Shown in pieces: positions 9,428-22,050 of a stretch of DNA of 64,000 nt. The stretch's first letter is position 1. Each line of letters opens with the position of its first letter. The notes beneath the pieces were generated by a model, which made no database searches, was not told the origin of the DNA, and saw only the letters and a program-made list of their open reading frames with translations. Origin of the DNA: Misgurnus anguillicaudatus (taxonomy: Eukaryota > Chordata > Actinopteri > Cypriniformes > Cobitidae); NCBI RefSeq assembly GCF_027580225.2, contig NC_073354.2, positions 32,776,501 through 32,840,500 of the forward strand. Direction: 5' to 3'. Both the position numbers and the translations under genes were made by a program.

Positions 9428-11314
9428 CCGCGGAGCCGTGAACGGGCGCAGGCCGCACGCATATCAGCTCGTAGCGGTGGCCAAAAACGTGGCGTAAATT
9501 ACTTTTGTTGATGTGTGAGGGACCGAGGACGTGTTAAATCACGTTGACTAGTCGAATGACGTTATGTCTTGATGGCTGAGGTAAATAAAATAAATACTGT
9601 GTGGGCTGAATTAGCCGCAGCAGCTGTCAGTTATATTATAGGCGATTGCTGTTCAACATCGCCACGGTTCTTATCGGGAACGAGCCGGTAATTTATCGAG
9701 ATCAAATCGTTGCAGATTGTAGCAGACAGGGGTGCAGGGTGAGAACTGCATAGGTGTCAGATTTGATCAAACCAGCTTTATTATAATAGCTGCATGAGGC
9801 TGTGGGTTGTATATGTTATTATAATAACATGCTGCCTGTATGCATGCACTAGTGGGGCTGTAATACCGAGGGAAAAGCCGGTGCTAGCTAACAGAAGCTA
9901 GGTGGTCACCATTATTCGTATGCTAAACGTATAACTAAGCGATTCAACCTTAAATACTCCCGTGTGGAATGACGTTTGGGTGCTCAATGTTGTCTTACAA
10001 GTTGTACCATTAATGTTTTTATTTATTTCGCAAGCTGTCATTGCATCGCATGCGTGGCTAAGCCACCCTGATGCATGAGGGCTTATGTTTGAATATGTGA
10101 TGCATCTATTAGTCGCGCAATCATTGTTGTGTTTTAGTGCATTTTAGCACATTTTAGTACTAACGTTATAGCTTTTTAGTGCATGTGTCTCTTGCACCTG
10201 CGGCTGCATTGGATTGCAATGCAGTTTGGCAGGGTATTAGTGCTTTTAGGCGGGCAATGCATGAATGCATTGAATGATGGGGGTTGGGGTAAACCATCAG
10301 GTCGGGGGTCTTCCCTGCTGATTTACTGGAAAAGCCCAAAGACTCGTTGACTGTCCTTTAGCCACTAATAGTTCATGCACAAGTGATATTGAGGAGCCCC
10401 CCAGGACACCTGCTAATGTGACACAAAAAGCTTAGATTAGGTTTGCTTTGGTCTGTGGCACCCTACTCGAGGGTGATTAGGACCCCCAGACGCCCCATTA
10501 TGACCACGATCTGGCAAGATAAGCAAGTGTTGAAAATCTGATGATGACGTAATGGTCTCATTCTCTTGCTGAATGTGACAGGAGATCTGGCAGCCTGGTG
10601 CTATTGTGGCTGTATATTTACTGGCACGTTCTGGAATAACACCTCTATTTAAAGCAATATTTTATCAGCCAAACCGATGCATGCATAAAAATATAATGTG
10701 CTGAAACAGATTGAGCTATATGAGGGATTTGTTTTGTACCTCGATCTTAGTTTATGAATGGGCATGCTGTGCTTTTTTGTCAAATCTAATATCATGTGGC
10801 ATTTCAGTAATGATGAACTTTGTGTTAACAAAGATGAGATATCAGGATATTTTGGGTATCTAACTAGTTTACTTGCATATTGTGTGTATAATATTATCTT
10901 AGGGTTGTAGTAGGGAATGGGGATTGTTTTGGTTGTGGTATCTTCACTGATTCTTGTCCTATTTTGATATGCAAGACTATTTGAGATCATTGGACTGAAG
11001 TTGGAAATGATTTAGCTTTGACACAAGATGCATTTTGTTTGGCAAGTATTAAAATGAACTGGATTTTGAAGGAAGTTCAAAAGCCAAACATTTCATTGTT
11101 CTATCTATGTTGATCATGACAAACTAAGCAGTTTAGGTGCAGAGAGAATAAAGGCGATGCATGCCATCATTTCCTGACTATGCATTTGTGTCAAAACACA
11201 AGGACCAGCACTTGAAACTGTCCCCCCTTCCCATTTGTCCCACCTTCGCCCAAACGGGTAGATGTTCATTCATAACTTAAAAAAATAAAATTGAAGTCAG
11301 ATGCAGACTCATTT
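9428..11314 (+). other. afdn: afdn intron 1, proximal part, mostly unique sequence
   Basis: CpG-rich sequence continues to about 9500 and then falls to intron-like composition. I see no TIR pair, SINE or coding signal here. First-intron enhancers are common next to CpG-island promoters, but nothing in the sequence proves one. Confidence 0.6.
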
Positions 11315-11406
11315 GCTGCGTCCGAAATCACCTACTACCATACTATATGCAAAAAACACTACTTTGCCTACTATATAGTATGGAAGTAGGCGGTTTCGGG
11401 CGCAGC
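11315..11406. mobile_element. short palindromic MITE, GCTGCGTCCGAAATC ends
   Basis: About 92 bp, starting GCTGCGTCCGAAATC and ending GGTTTCGGGCGCAGC, with inner inverted CTACTATATAGTATG sequence. A related copy lies at 43505-43614. It is hairpin-forming and non-coding. Confidence 0.7.
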
Positions 11407-11426
11407 AATTGTTTTGCTGACATTGA

Positions 11427-11857
11427 CAGTCCTTTCAGAAAAACGCAGAGTTTTTTGTGATCAAAAATCTTTGATCTTGCGGCACGTTTTCTTAAAAAAT
11501 GCGATGGAATATGCGGATATTTATGCAATTTTATGCTATGAAATTGCGTAAACTTGCAAAAACTGCGTGAACTTACAAAAACAGTTTGCAGCTTTTGCAG
11601 CTTTTCATTGATGTTCACGTCACATTGCCATGACAACAGGGGACATGGCTGCGCATGTGTGAAGTAAATGCAACATTATTCAACTTTCTGCTAAAATATA
11701 TATGACTTTTTGCGAGCAGAAATCTGCAATTAATGTGGCGACAGTGAGGCGTATTTAAAAAATGCGTCCCCCGACTCCCCCCGCATAAATATGCGGACTT
11801 TGGCTGATTATGGATTGAGTCATCCGGTCGCATAATCACGTTTTTCTGGAGGGACTG
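11427..11857. mobile_element. CAGTCC-TIR DNA transposon (431 bp)
   Basis: Left end CAGTCCTTTCAGAAAAACG mirrors right end CGTTTTTCTGGAGGGACTG. The direct repeat CATTGA flanks it (11421-11426, 11858-11863), a 6-bp TSD suggesting a hAT-related family. It lies 20 bp from the preceding MITE. It has no transposase ORF. Confidence 0.75.
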
Positions 11858-11863
11858 CATTGA

Positions 11864-13451
11864 GGTTGTGAAGTTTTGCCTATCCAAATTGGATAAATGG
11901 GATGGAATTTATACCTTTTATAACCAGTAATAATCATTCATTTGGTAGTTTGGTAGCTGTCATATTTCGTTAGGTTAATTTAGTTGATTTGATTGATTAA
12001 CATGACAATTCACAGCAGGTGCAGTCAATGAGCTTTAGATATTGTGTTCGTTTCTAACATTAAACTGGTTTATTGTTTGCGTATTTATATAATGATTATT
12101 TGTATGTATTATTTTTTATTATATCCATGCTTTCAACATGCTTGTGAAAGCATTGACTATGTAGTAAGTGTAATGGTGTTCCTGTTTGCAAACCTTCATG
12201 TTGGGTTGTTGAAACTTTTTGATGTCGGTGAACATTAGATGTGACCCCTTTGCCCAGCGAATGAGAGACAGCGTTATGGCTTGTGGATTATAATCGCATA
12301 CCGCATTTGAACTTTTAATTCGGATCTCCCAAGGCATAGACTTTTGTGGCTTTGTATTTAATGAAGATCATAACCCAAGAAGATATTGCAATTTAATGGA
12401 TCTAAAATGGCATTTTAGAAATTATGAAGCTTGTCACCTTATAATAATAATACATTCATCTCCATGGTAATCTTCATGGCTTTAAAAGTTCATTTGAGCA
12501 AAATCTCTCCTTTTGCGACAACATGCCTTGCAAATCGGCGTGTCTGTGAATAAAAAACCTGAAGTTTCCCTTTAAAGTAATTTAAAGTTTAATCCATAGT
12601 TCCTTAATCTTTGGGGACCTTCAAGAAGTGTAGGATTATAGTGTGCTTTCAGCATGTTAAAAATGTATTTTTAGACAATATCCTGTAGCTTTTAGTGCAC
12701 ATCACGGCCTGCTAAAAACATGCACTATAGCACAACCAAAGACACTTTGATAAGCTGTGAGTTAGCTACCTGGTATTGTTAGTCCATGGCAGGTAGTATT
12801 TATAATTTAGATGGAGCGGACATTCTCGTTTTAAAGAGCTTTTATTGTATGTAAATTTCTATATGCCTATGAATACAAGATTATTATATTTCATTATAAG
12901 TCTATTTGCTTTCGGTAGTACACAACAGATATGAACGGAATAACACAAAATTTTATTTCTTGCAGTATTGTAAAATCAAATGTTATTTAACTCTTTTATA
13001 GATGTTTTGGAAGTTCTCATATGTTATCATTTAGCATTTATTTACTTTTTAAAATTCCTGGGTTCTCAGTCACTGAGTTCTCAGAAACGGCAAAAGTTCA
13101 GGTTTTGTGAACCTTTTTTTTTGTCAGCTGTGCAGCAGTTGTTTTTTTCTGAACCTGCAGCCGTTGGCTGAGCGTCTGTGCAAAGGCTGCGTGTTGAATC
13201 ATAACAAGTGGCCTCACGTGGTGCGGTGGGTGGGGTTCCTATCAGGATGATTGTATTCCACTCTCATGATATTCCTGCTCGTACAGCCTCTGCATTCCTC
13301 TCGCACACGCGTGTACTTCACCCTCCCTTGAGTGAGAAAGCTCGGAGAGTGGCTGGCTTCAAACTGCAGCCTGAGAACAGTTGTTGTGCAATTGCACAAA
13401 GTTCAGCCTGAGAGGTTGTTAACGGAGAGCAGGGCTACAACAAACAACAAC
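11864..13451. other. afdn: afdn intron 1, mostly unique sequence
   Basis: No TIR pair, SINE or coding signal recognised. Confidence 0.5.
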
Positions 13452-13540
13452 TTTCCTCGCTGTAGTTCAGTTGGTGGAACTCTGCACTTGAACTTTGCAC
13501 TTGCCTTGTCAAGGTCGTAGGTTTGATTTTTAGGGAGGAT
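13452..13540 (+). mobile_element. decayed tRNA-derived SINE head
   Basis: TTTCCTCGCTGTAGTTCAGT resembles the SINE box A region and GTCGTAGGTTTGATTTTTAG a mutated box B. The tail is lost. Confidence 0.45.
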
Positions 13541-13619
13541 TATGGTTAGGGTTATTATTGAACTAACAATAAGCAATATAGTTTATCAGCATTTATTAAT
13601 CTTTGTTGATGTTAGTTAA

Positions 13620-13999
13620 AGGTGCAGTGTGTAGATTTTAGCGGCATCTAGCAGTAAAATTGTGAATTGCAACCGACAGCTCAGTCCACCATTCACCGAA
13701 ACGCATAGAGAAGCTACGGTAGCTGCCAAAGGACAAACATGTTGTTGTATAGTAGTAATAAAACGCGCTCTGTACAGACGTTTGTCCGTTTAGGGCTACT
13801 GTAGAAACATGGCGGCACAAAATGGCGAAATCCATGTAAGGGGACCCGCAGTGTATGTAAATAAAAATGGCTCATTCCAAGGTAATAAACACATATCAGT
13901 TCATTATGTAAGGTCTTTGATTATGTAGTTTATATAATATAATGTATATTATATTGCATTTCTGTCAAGAGATCCTTCTAAAAGTTACACACTGCACCT
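13620..13999. mobile_element. TTAA-flanked MITE, AGGTGCAGTGTGTA termini
   Basis: Starts AGGTGCAGTGTGTA, ends TACACACTGCACCT, with TTAA on both sides (13616-13619, 14000-14003). Termini and TSD match the AGG-type TTAA class seen elsewhere here. It is 380 bp and non-coding. Confidence 0.85.
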
Positions 14000-14163
14000 T
14001 TAATGCAATACAGTTGTTCACGTTAGTTTATTGTGCATTAACATAATATTAATGTTAAAATGTTTTAGTAAATGCCAAAATTAACATGAACTAGGATTAA
14101 TTAATGCTGTGCACATATTGCTCATTGTTAGCTAATGCAGCTATGTTAACAAATACCACCTTA

Positions 14164-14527
14164 AGGGGGTCGCGCACCGGACACGCAGCGCCGCATCGCG
14201 TCTAGGACAACTCTGAGGTATCGTACACCAAAAGTGCACATTAAATAGCGCGAGCTTAGTCTGATATACTTTAAAATGCAAAGTATACGTTAGCAGCCAA
14301 TGTTAGTCGTTAATGATTTGGGACAATATGATGTTATTTAATGTTAAACTATGTGAGTAGCGCTCTGTGGCGCGACAGGGATTTGAGCAACTTCCTGAGT
14401 TGTAGCTGGGCGCTACGGACAGGCGGCACCTGTCGTCGCTGGTGTGCGTATAATCATAGAAAACAATGCGTTCGTTTTTTTTGGTTTTTTTTTAGATTTG
14501 CGCGGCACGTCCGGTGTGCGACCCCCT
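14164..14527. mobile_element. DNA transposon with AGGGGGTCGC termini
   Basis: Left AGGGGGTCGCGCACCGGACA mirrors right GTCCGGTGTGCGACCCCCT. The 364-bp interior is GC-rich and non-coding. The TSD could not be defined, so the superfamily is open. Confidence 0.7.
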
Positions 14528-14560
14528 GTATTGTAAACTGTCACGATCACTAATAATTTA

Positions 14561-14951
14561 GTGTTTATTTAAAAACAATCTCATCCTCTTTTGTGAAGAT
14601 CTTGAACATTAGTGGTGACCTTTGTTTATTAGTACATGTTAACGATATGCAAAAGGTACATACCCCAAAGTAAACGATGACGCGAGTTACCATCTCCAAC
14701 GTAAATCTCTGTTCTTGGACTACAACAAACACACGGATTGTAGGCAGCAGCTTACTTCCTGGGATTGGTGATGTACACAAGACCGACATTATCATAGTTC
14801 CTCCCGCTCTGACTCAGCCTGTAAGTTAACTCCTGTTAGCATTGCATTGCGACCGAATCTTTCACACACGGTAATAAGTGTCACATTTCCGGGTGACGTC
14901 AGAGGTACTGAGGCCGATTTTGAACCATAAAACCAATGAAATAGGTGCACT
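14561..14951 (-). mobile_element. TTAA element of the AGAGCACCTATTT family, reversed copy
   Basis: The right end AATGAAATAGGTGCACT followed by TTAA (14952-14955) is the inverted start of the element at 39476. Similarity runs back through GGGATTGGTGATGT and TACATGTTAACGATATGC to about 14630. Left of that the copy is degraded and its border is approximate. Confidence 0.7.
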
Positions 14952-15293
14952 TTAACGTATTTGTTGATGGATAGTTTGGTATGTATGACAACTATCCATG
15001 TGGCCCAAGATCAAGGCCTCATCCACCCAGCAACTTTGATCTTATCGTTTCTGTGAGGTAATTCTGCGGCGCACACACAACGGCTTTATTGTCACTGTAC
15101 TGAATGGCCGTGGTTACACTTGATGGATGTCCTGTGAAAGAGAAGTCTAATCCCAGCCCTGCCCTTGTCCTGTCACTCTCTATTAATCTCTCAAGAGGCC
15201 CGATGGTCAGTCAGTGGCCGCTTTAGGGGTAACCTGATTGGCTGATGCTCCATCCAACAAACGCCCTTTGTGTGTGTCTTGTGTGTGTATGTG

Positions 15294-15316
15294 TGTGAAG
15301 TCACATACAGGTGAGC
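15294..15316 (+). repeat. 23-bp direct repeat, left copy
   Basis: Runs from TGTGAAG through ACAGGTGAGC and is identical to 15784-15806, 490 bp downstream. ACAG|GTGAGC also looks like a splice donor. It could be the footprint of an insertion or of a repair event. Confidence 0.8.
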
Positions 15317-15783
15317 TTATAAGATTCTAATGCATTAAAAAAAATTTTTTTTATTCACCAACTTAAATGAATATTGTTGCAAAAGTATTATTTATTTCAG
15401 AAAATATGCCTCATGGTATTGTTTTGAATGCTTGGTGTTGAAAACCCGGCCATCTTTTCAATGTGCAAACATGTGAAGCTTTGCCAAATATTTCACAGTG
15501 TGTTGCACATTTTTGAATGCGTCTGTTGTTAAACTATGCGTGTGTTTTTCACAATCCTGAATCGCCAGGTCATGTTTTTGGCTTACTGCTGTCTTCAGTA
15601 CCAACCCTTACTAAAATACTGTGGTGCAACAACTGAACGAGTATTTATGGTCAGGATTGAAATTCAATGTTTGAAGGGATCACATTGTTCAGGAATGTTC
15701 AACACTTTTAACTCATTAGTTTCAAGCATTCTCACTCGGTCCGAAAAGGGTGTGCATTCACTTCCTTTGTGCCAGTTCATCCA

Positions 15784-15806
15784 TGTGAAGTCACATACAG
15801 GTGAGC
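15784..15806 (+). repeat. 23-bp direct repeat, right copy
   Basis: Identical to 15294-15316. The intervening 467 bp has no polyA tail or TIR that would mark it as a retroposon or DNA transposon. Confidence 0.8.
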
Positions 15807-16190
15807 CAAACTGAAGTTCAGTGTTCTCGTCAATAGTTCAGCACAATAGGGCTTTACATTTTGGCGTACAAAGGAATGTGGCATCATAGATTGTGTGCCT
15901 GTGACATGATAATAGCTTTTGGTATTGACATGGTACGGAGCAGTAGCTGCATTACTTCAGCTCTGTTTTAAGGGCAATTTTTTTCCACTGAACACAATCA
16001 GGCCGTGTCGTACTGCCTGCTACCACTGTTGTTTTTAATTCGCTTTGTTCAGCTTGAAAAAATGGTTTTTGTTATACAGTTTTAATAGCTACGACCTCAA
16101 CAAATACTATTGTTTAATTCTAAAACAAAGAATAAGCTGCGTTAAAGCGCCTTTTCATATGTGACCTGTGCTGGCAAATTGACTCGGGAT

Positions 16191-16847
16191 TAGGGGTGGG
16201 CGATAAGGGAAAATCATGGTTTTTACGATTTTATTACAGTTCTTTTTCATGTTGGATTTGCCAACACTGAGCCTTAATACAGCCATACAAATGCCCCAAT
16301 TGAAAAATGCAGTCCTACAAGGTAACAAAATATGCTCAGACAATACGCATACAACACTCATGCGCAACAAAAAATTGAGACAGCCACTACAAAAATTACA
16401 CAATGGTAACAAACAGCATTTGCACACACACTATTGTTTTCTATTCTTTTATTTTCACTTCTTCCAAGAACATTTTCCAAGAGCATTTTCGTCAACACTT
16501 GATGTTTGTTATAAACTTTGTTCGGCTACTTTTCTTTACTTATCCTATTTTGTTTTATGTACTATAAATGTCGCAAATCAGTGCTGCCCTGATGGCCTAG
16601 TAGAGTAATAATTTAAATAAGAAATCCTTTGTATTGTGTATTTGTCGAACACGGCCATCCGTGCGTAGACGCAGTGAGTATATTTTTAAAAAGGTAAACC
16701 CAGCCCTTAGTGCACCTCAGTTTGTTGCGAAATTGCACTTGTCGCGTACTTGATGTAGGCACGATACAACGACATTTCCAAAAAAAGTGGATTGTGGAGA
16801 CATTTTAATTGTTCACGATAGAATATCGTCATATTGCACACCCCCTA
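16191..16847. mobile_element. hAT-like MITE, TAGGGGTGGGCGATA terminus
   Basis: Begins TAGGGGTGGGCGATA and ends TGCACACCCCCTA. Flanks CTCGGGAT (16183-16190) and GTCGGGAT (16848-16855) form an 8-bp TSD with one mismatch. The 657-bp interior has ORFs of up to 130 codons with no recognisable transposase. Confidence 0.8.
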
Positions 16848-16982
16848 GTCGGGATGCAAACAGTCTATTTTTTTAACTAGAGGCCCAATGCTCTACATAG
16901 TCTCTAAAATGATCTTTATTTGTACGTTTTCTGAGAGGTGTACCATCCTAAATGCTTAACCTAAACAAAGATGCGTGTCCAT

Positions 16983-18177
16983 TAGGGGTATCACGATTTT
17001 CCAAATCCTCGATTACATTTTCGATTCTAAAGACACAATTCGATTCTCAATTTTTACCCTTTTTTTTTATTTGAAAGCGCGATAAAATGCTATGCCATTT
17101 TTTGACTAGACTTTTATGGAATATAATATCTGACCTTGAACCCGGAGATGCCCTGCAATGTTAGTTGTAGGGCTGGGTATTGTTAGGAATTTTACAATTC
17201 GATTAGATTTAGATTCTTGAGGCTTCGATTCGATTCAATTCAATATTGATTTACTTGCTTGGATATCGATTCAATAATAAGTAAATACACAAGCAATTAA
17301 GTACCTGAGTATATTTTTAAATAATGTGTGTAGTATTACTAATGTTTGATCACGTTGATGGTGCAGGCTTGAAAGAAGTGCTGCTGTTTGCCATCTTTGA
17401 TCTTTCTGTTTTAAAAAAGCACGTCTTGTACAACGCTGAACGCTCTCACTAGAGTGTTGCCCACAGCGCCGCCACTGGCCGGGGGGGCTGAATCGATTCA
17501 TAGGATTTGATGAATCGATATTGAATTGAGAAACAAATAATTGCAATGCATTGATGAATCGATATTTTTACCCAGCCCTAGTTAGTTGTGCTGCCAGTGG
17601 GAAAATATGGTACACGCACATACCTGATAAAACGAAACTTCCTGTCAGATGAACATTCCTATCAGTACTTTGCACCTTGTCATTTAAACGCGAGCGGGAG
17701 TAATGACGAGTATCGACGCAAACTAATATTATGTCGGAGTCCGCTGCTTGTGTTGTTAGTAAACATGCTGCACAGTGTTTTGTACATGTATATGTTAGAG
17801 CTTTCTTTGAATTTTCAGAGCAATTGATGAAATAAGATCGCGCAACTTTCACACGCTTGCAAAATGAAACTGCGGAGATCAGCCGCTTTAGTTTTATCAA
17901 TGAAAGGCTAAAAATAGCGCTGTACACCGTGTGTTCGCACTAGAAGTCAGAAAAGACAGAAAAACATTGTGTTCAGTACCTCAGATTAGATAAATGGGCG
18001 GGGAGAAGACTCTTTTGGCTGTTCGAGCACATTCAACCACATGTGGGTTTACACTACTTGGCAAGCTGATCAGACTTGACATGGGGGCGTGGCAGCATCG
18101 ATGATTCCATTTTTTTTAATTCGAAGTTCGAGGTTGTGACTTAATTTCGATTTAAAATCGAAATAATGACACCCTTA
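16983..18177. mobile_element. hAT-like element, TAGGGGTATCACGATT terminus, hosting a second hAT
   Basis: Starts TAGGGGTATCACGATT and ends AATGACACCCTTA. Flanks GTGTCCAT (16975-16982) and GTGTTCAT (18178-18185) are an 8-bp TSD with one mismatch. A younger hAT-like element interrupts it at 17168-17580. Without that insertion it is about 770 bp. Confidence 0.8.
17168..17580. mobile_element. hAT-like MITE nested in the 16983 element
   Basis: Ends TAGGGCTGGGTATTG and TTTTTACCCAGCCCTA are inverted. The TSD GTTAGTTG is perfect (17160-17167, 17581-17588). Being inside the other element with an intact TSD, it is the younger insertion. It is 413 bp and has no transposase. Confidence 0.9.
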
Positions 18178-18185
18178 GTGTTCAT

Positions 18186-18788
18186 CCACATGCCCGTGAC
18201 ATTTTGGGTTTCGGTTTTAAAACATGCAGGAATAAGAAATTAAAGTGCAGGACTGACTTGATTTTTAAAGAGTTATTACGAGAGATAAAGTTTGTGACCT
18301 GATTGATGTTAAAGAGAGACAAGACTGTCATTAAGAGTGACAAGACTTGAAAAGGAACTTCCTGGCGCTAACTGACAGATCGGAAGTTTCCCCACAGACG
18401 CACAAGCCCAATATATTTATACACAGAATTACAGTTTTAAAAATATCTGTTTTGACAAGAATTCACGCAGATATAATCTGTTATGTCTTAAGTGAATGTC
18501 TGGTTGGGAAATTTTGAGCGTCACATCCGGGAAATTTTGAGCGTCACATCCGCTAACATGTTTATGTCATTATTTGGATAATTTGACATGATGGCACCGC
18601 TCAGAGTGACACATTTTACCCCATTTTCAAACGTTTACCCATTTTATCATAAGCTGATTTTTGGAACTCAGTGCTTGGAATCTCTCCTGGTTAACAGGGG
18701 CTGATTTCGGCTGCAGAATGGGGTTAAGGAAAATGACCACAGCGCCTGGTCTCTGTTTGTCTTGGACGAAGGAGATAAGCACAGTCAT

Positions 18789-18790
<2 letters not shown>
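18186..18790. other. afdn: afdn intron 1, unassigned, with a 23-bp tandem repeat
   Basis: Unassigned apart from the tandem pair at 18506-18551. Confidence 0.5.
18506..18551. repeat. 23-bp unit tandemly duplicated
   Basis: GGGAAATTTTGAGCGTCACA plus TCC occurs twice without a gap, a recent short tandem duplication. Confidence 0.9.

Positions 18791-18846
<56 letters not shown>
18791..18846. repeat. (TG)28 microsatellite
   Basis: Fifty-six bases of uninterrupted TG. The ORFs that cross it on both strands are translations of the repeat. Confidence 0.98.
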
Positions 18847-18849
<3 letters not shown>

Positions 18850-19881
18850 GCCTTTAGATAACACTGGAATGAGGGTTCAGCCACAGTAAAAAGGCCTTCT
18901 GCTCCCATGGGACAGGGAACGAAGGGGGGCGACCCTGTCAGCTACTCGCTGTCTAAATGTACTTTGCTAAATCACAGCCCAGGAAACATCTAATGATGGT
19001 TCAAACTGGTGTAGAAAGGACCACAGGACCCAAAGAGGATGTTCTGTTTCCTGTGCTTTTGAATGTCTTGATGCTTTTGTTTCTGGTGAGGATGCCGCAA
19101 GAGGGATATCGCTTACAAAATTACCATTTTAGTTGATTTTATTACCTAAACTTATAAAGGATCTGTGATGCTATTATCCAAAGCGTTTTATTGGCAGTTA
19201 TAGCGTGTGAAAGTTTTTATCTTTGTTGGCTAGTTAATAATAAGGAAAAGCCCTTTGAACAGCACTGCCACTGTTTCAGTGTAATGTCAATACGGAAAGA
19301 AAATATGTGAACCCTTCCTTTGAAATCCAAGCTAAGGTATCATCTAAGATTGAGAATAAAAACAATAAAGTTTGATGAGTATTTACAAAACTACTTACAA
19401 AAGCATAGTTTATTTGACTCATACATGTACACAGATGTCTGACGCATGCACATTGCGACAAAATGCAATGCATCTACTGGGCTACATACTACATTCTCCT
19501 ATGCACATGCGTGACCTATGCATACAAAGTATACAAAAATCTGTCAGTGCGTGTATGGTGCGTAAATACTATTCTAATGATGAAATTTGCATCGCACGCA
19601 CCGTGTGGACCCTCGTGTATGCGTAAAACTGAACTATACTTCTATATCAAGAATAAACAATACTTCTACAGGTTTTATTAATCTTAGTTCATGCACGGTG
19701 ATCATAATGAACAATAATCTGTATTATTGCTATTATTTAACATAAAAAATGTTTAATAAATTCTGTAAAAATACATTGTTTATGTTAACAATAAAGTTAA
19801 ATTCGTGAACATTAGTTAAATACTGTTTAATGGGGTCTTAAGGACATTGTCTTTCTTTTCTGTTGATTAACTATTAACTAT
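18847..19881. other. afdn: afdn intron 1, unassigned
   Basis: No repeat boundary recognised. The 19430-19630 stretch is richer in CpG-containing phrases and may be an old element. Confidence 0.45.
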
Positions 19882-20359
19882 TTCCCTGCCATTGACAAGT
19901 TATTTTTGTCAATTAAGAAAAAAAAATGCATAAAAAGTGTTCCTGATAAATTTTTTTGTTACTCTGCATACCGCAATTATCCTAGATGGCGTGCTTACCC
20001 ATTTTGTGAAAAAACTGAAGCCAAAACGTTATTTGCTAATTTTAAACTCTGTGTATGTTTTGATAAGCGTCCTGAATCTGATCACAAAAATGCAATTATT
20101 TCAGCTTTTTGCTAAAAAAAAAAAAATACCCATATTTAAGAGTTTATAAGCAGAGAAAAAATATAGATAGGATGGAACTTTTTTTGTTTGTTTGAAAGCA
20201 GAGGGTCTGTTCTTTTATTTATTTATTTACATATAATATATAATCTCCATTTTATATATTTTTAGAAGAGAATTTTCCTGGAAGGGATTTTGTGAAACTT
20301 TTGTGAAAATCACAAAAAATGTTGGCGGGCAACTTTTTAAAAAATGGCTGGCAGGGAAT
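19882..20359. mobile_element. DNA-transposon-like element with TTCCCTGCCA ends
   Basis: Left TTCCCTGCCATTGACAAG and right AATGGCTGGCAGGGAA are partly inverted, a short TIR of TTCCCTGCCA type. No TSD is obvious. Poly-A and poly-T runs inside are non-coding. Confidence 0.5.
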
Positions 20360-20362
20360 CAT

Positions 20363-20714
20363 CATGAAAATCGGACTTTTCCATGTTAAAGTTTTAATAA
20401 ACAATTCTCTGCAAGCAGGTAAATAAATGGATCATTGAAATTTGGCTGCCCTTGTGATGTCAAAAGGGGATTATACGACCCTTAATCTGCACTATCCAAC
20501 CACGGCACTGCCATTTAGTGCAGAGATCAGCTCATTTGCATTTTAAAGGACACACCCAAAGATTGCACATTTTTGCTCACACCTACAAAGTGGCAAGTTT
20601 AACATGCTATAATAAATTATCTGTATGGTATTTTGAGCTAAAACTTCAAGTACGTGCTCTGTGGACACCAACGATTTATTTGACATCTTTAAAAAGTATT
20701 GTTAAATGTCCCCT
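20363..20714. mobile_element. TTAA element, AGGGGACA family, left end lost
   Basis: The right terminus AAATGTCCCCT is followed by TTAA (20715-20718). The interior (ATCTGCACTATCC, GAGATCAGCTCATTTGCAT, TATGGTATTTTGAGCTAAA) matches the interior of the element at 61260-63458 in the same orientation. The left end has decayed. Confidence 0.75.
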
Positions 20715-20718
20715 TTAA

Positions 20719-22050
20719 TACTGTTTTTAAAAAAAATTTTATGGTTTAAGAAATGTATTACTGCAATATTAGATGCTTACAGCATAACTTTAAGCTTTAA
20801 TTCAGCCATAATGTGCAGATATGTTTCATTATGTTTCTCAAGAATCTACCTGAGCAGAGCAAATGCTTGGTTTGGCAGTTATACGGGCCTTTCCGTTGTA
20901 GTTCTCCACCCAGGGCCTCAATCCGGGGGACGTTGCCTACCGAGAGCAATAATATTGTAACATGTAGACAATGCGTGTATAGGAGATGACCTCTACAGGG
21001 GCGAGGTTCCAAGTACAACACCGACCCTTTCGATGTTTATTGAGCTAGACAGTGACTCTGGCACCCGAGAACGTAGTGAGAACTTCAACATAAAAGTGTC
21101 TCCACCCTACACAGATATCTTCATCTGTTTTTGTTTCTGAAACCCGCTCTGGCCCACCTGAAATCCCACGCTGTTGTTGATAAGTTGTTATGAACATGAC
21201 GTACGTGCTGTATTAACCCATGATGATGCAGAGAAAGATTTGTCTGGGCGGTTTGTGGTGTTGGCCGGTGGATGGTGGTTTCTTAAGTGTTGGGATGTGG
21301 TTTTCTGTCAGATGGCCCGGTATATCTGATGGGCCTCCTTACGCAGTCTGGTTCTGGCGGGCGGCGTAGTGCTTGGCGTGAACCTAAGGGGAAATCCTGT
21401 GCAAAAATGATTTCCATATGGGAACGTTCTAACTTCAAGCTGGGAAGGAGGTGTCAGACTGGTTTTTCAGACCGGGATGCATTTGTGAGGAGTGTAGTTT
21501 GTTTATAAACTATTTAAAGTGATCTGCAGGCACACCCATGCCTCCTGGCTTCAATTTCTCTGTTTATCTCATTCATTCACGGTAGCTCTCGAACAAAAAA
21601 GTGTCCTGGTGTGTGGCCCTAATCAAAGTTTAAACGGGGCTAGAGTTTCACTCCTTATGCAAAGTTTTAGCGTTTAGCCACATACCCGGTGTTAATTTTG
21701 CAATAGCGTGTCTTCAGAATGAAAAAAAAAAGATTTGCGGTGAAAACAAAACATTGATTCTGTTTCCTGATTAATTAATGCTACAGAAACTAGATGTTGG
21801 CTCTCTTCCCGTCATTGAAGTCGGCTCATGACGGATGAAATTGTACTGTTGCATAATTTAGAGTCCTTGGTGTGTATGTGTGTTTTTACAAGTTAAACCT
21901 GATACTGCTGTTTACACACAAATACACAGCTAGTGTTTTGGATCGGTCACACCTGTTATGGATTATTGCATGTTTAAAAGGTTTTGCAAATTAATGCTGA
22001 TATTTAATAGTCCCTGCTAAAGCTAGCCTTGTTGTTGTTGTTGCTTTTGA
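20719..22050. other. afdn: afdn intron 1, mostly unique sequence
   Basis: No element or coding signal recognised. Confidence 0.5.

Larger units (their letters stand above)
14956..16190. other. afdn: afdn intron 1; contains a 23-bp direct repeat pair
   Basis: Otherwise unassigned sequence. A perfect 23-bp repeat containing GTCACATACAGGTGAGC occurs at 15294-15316 and 15784-15806. Confidence 0.5.

Noticed and set aside
16216..16608. 130-codon plus-strand ORF
   Set aside because: It lies inside a hAT-like MITE and has a low-complexity aromatic composition with no domain.
18627..18908. ORFs on both strands across the TG repeat
   Set aside because: They translate a (TG)28 microsatellite into Cys-Val or Thr-His runs; no gene.
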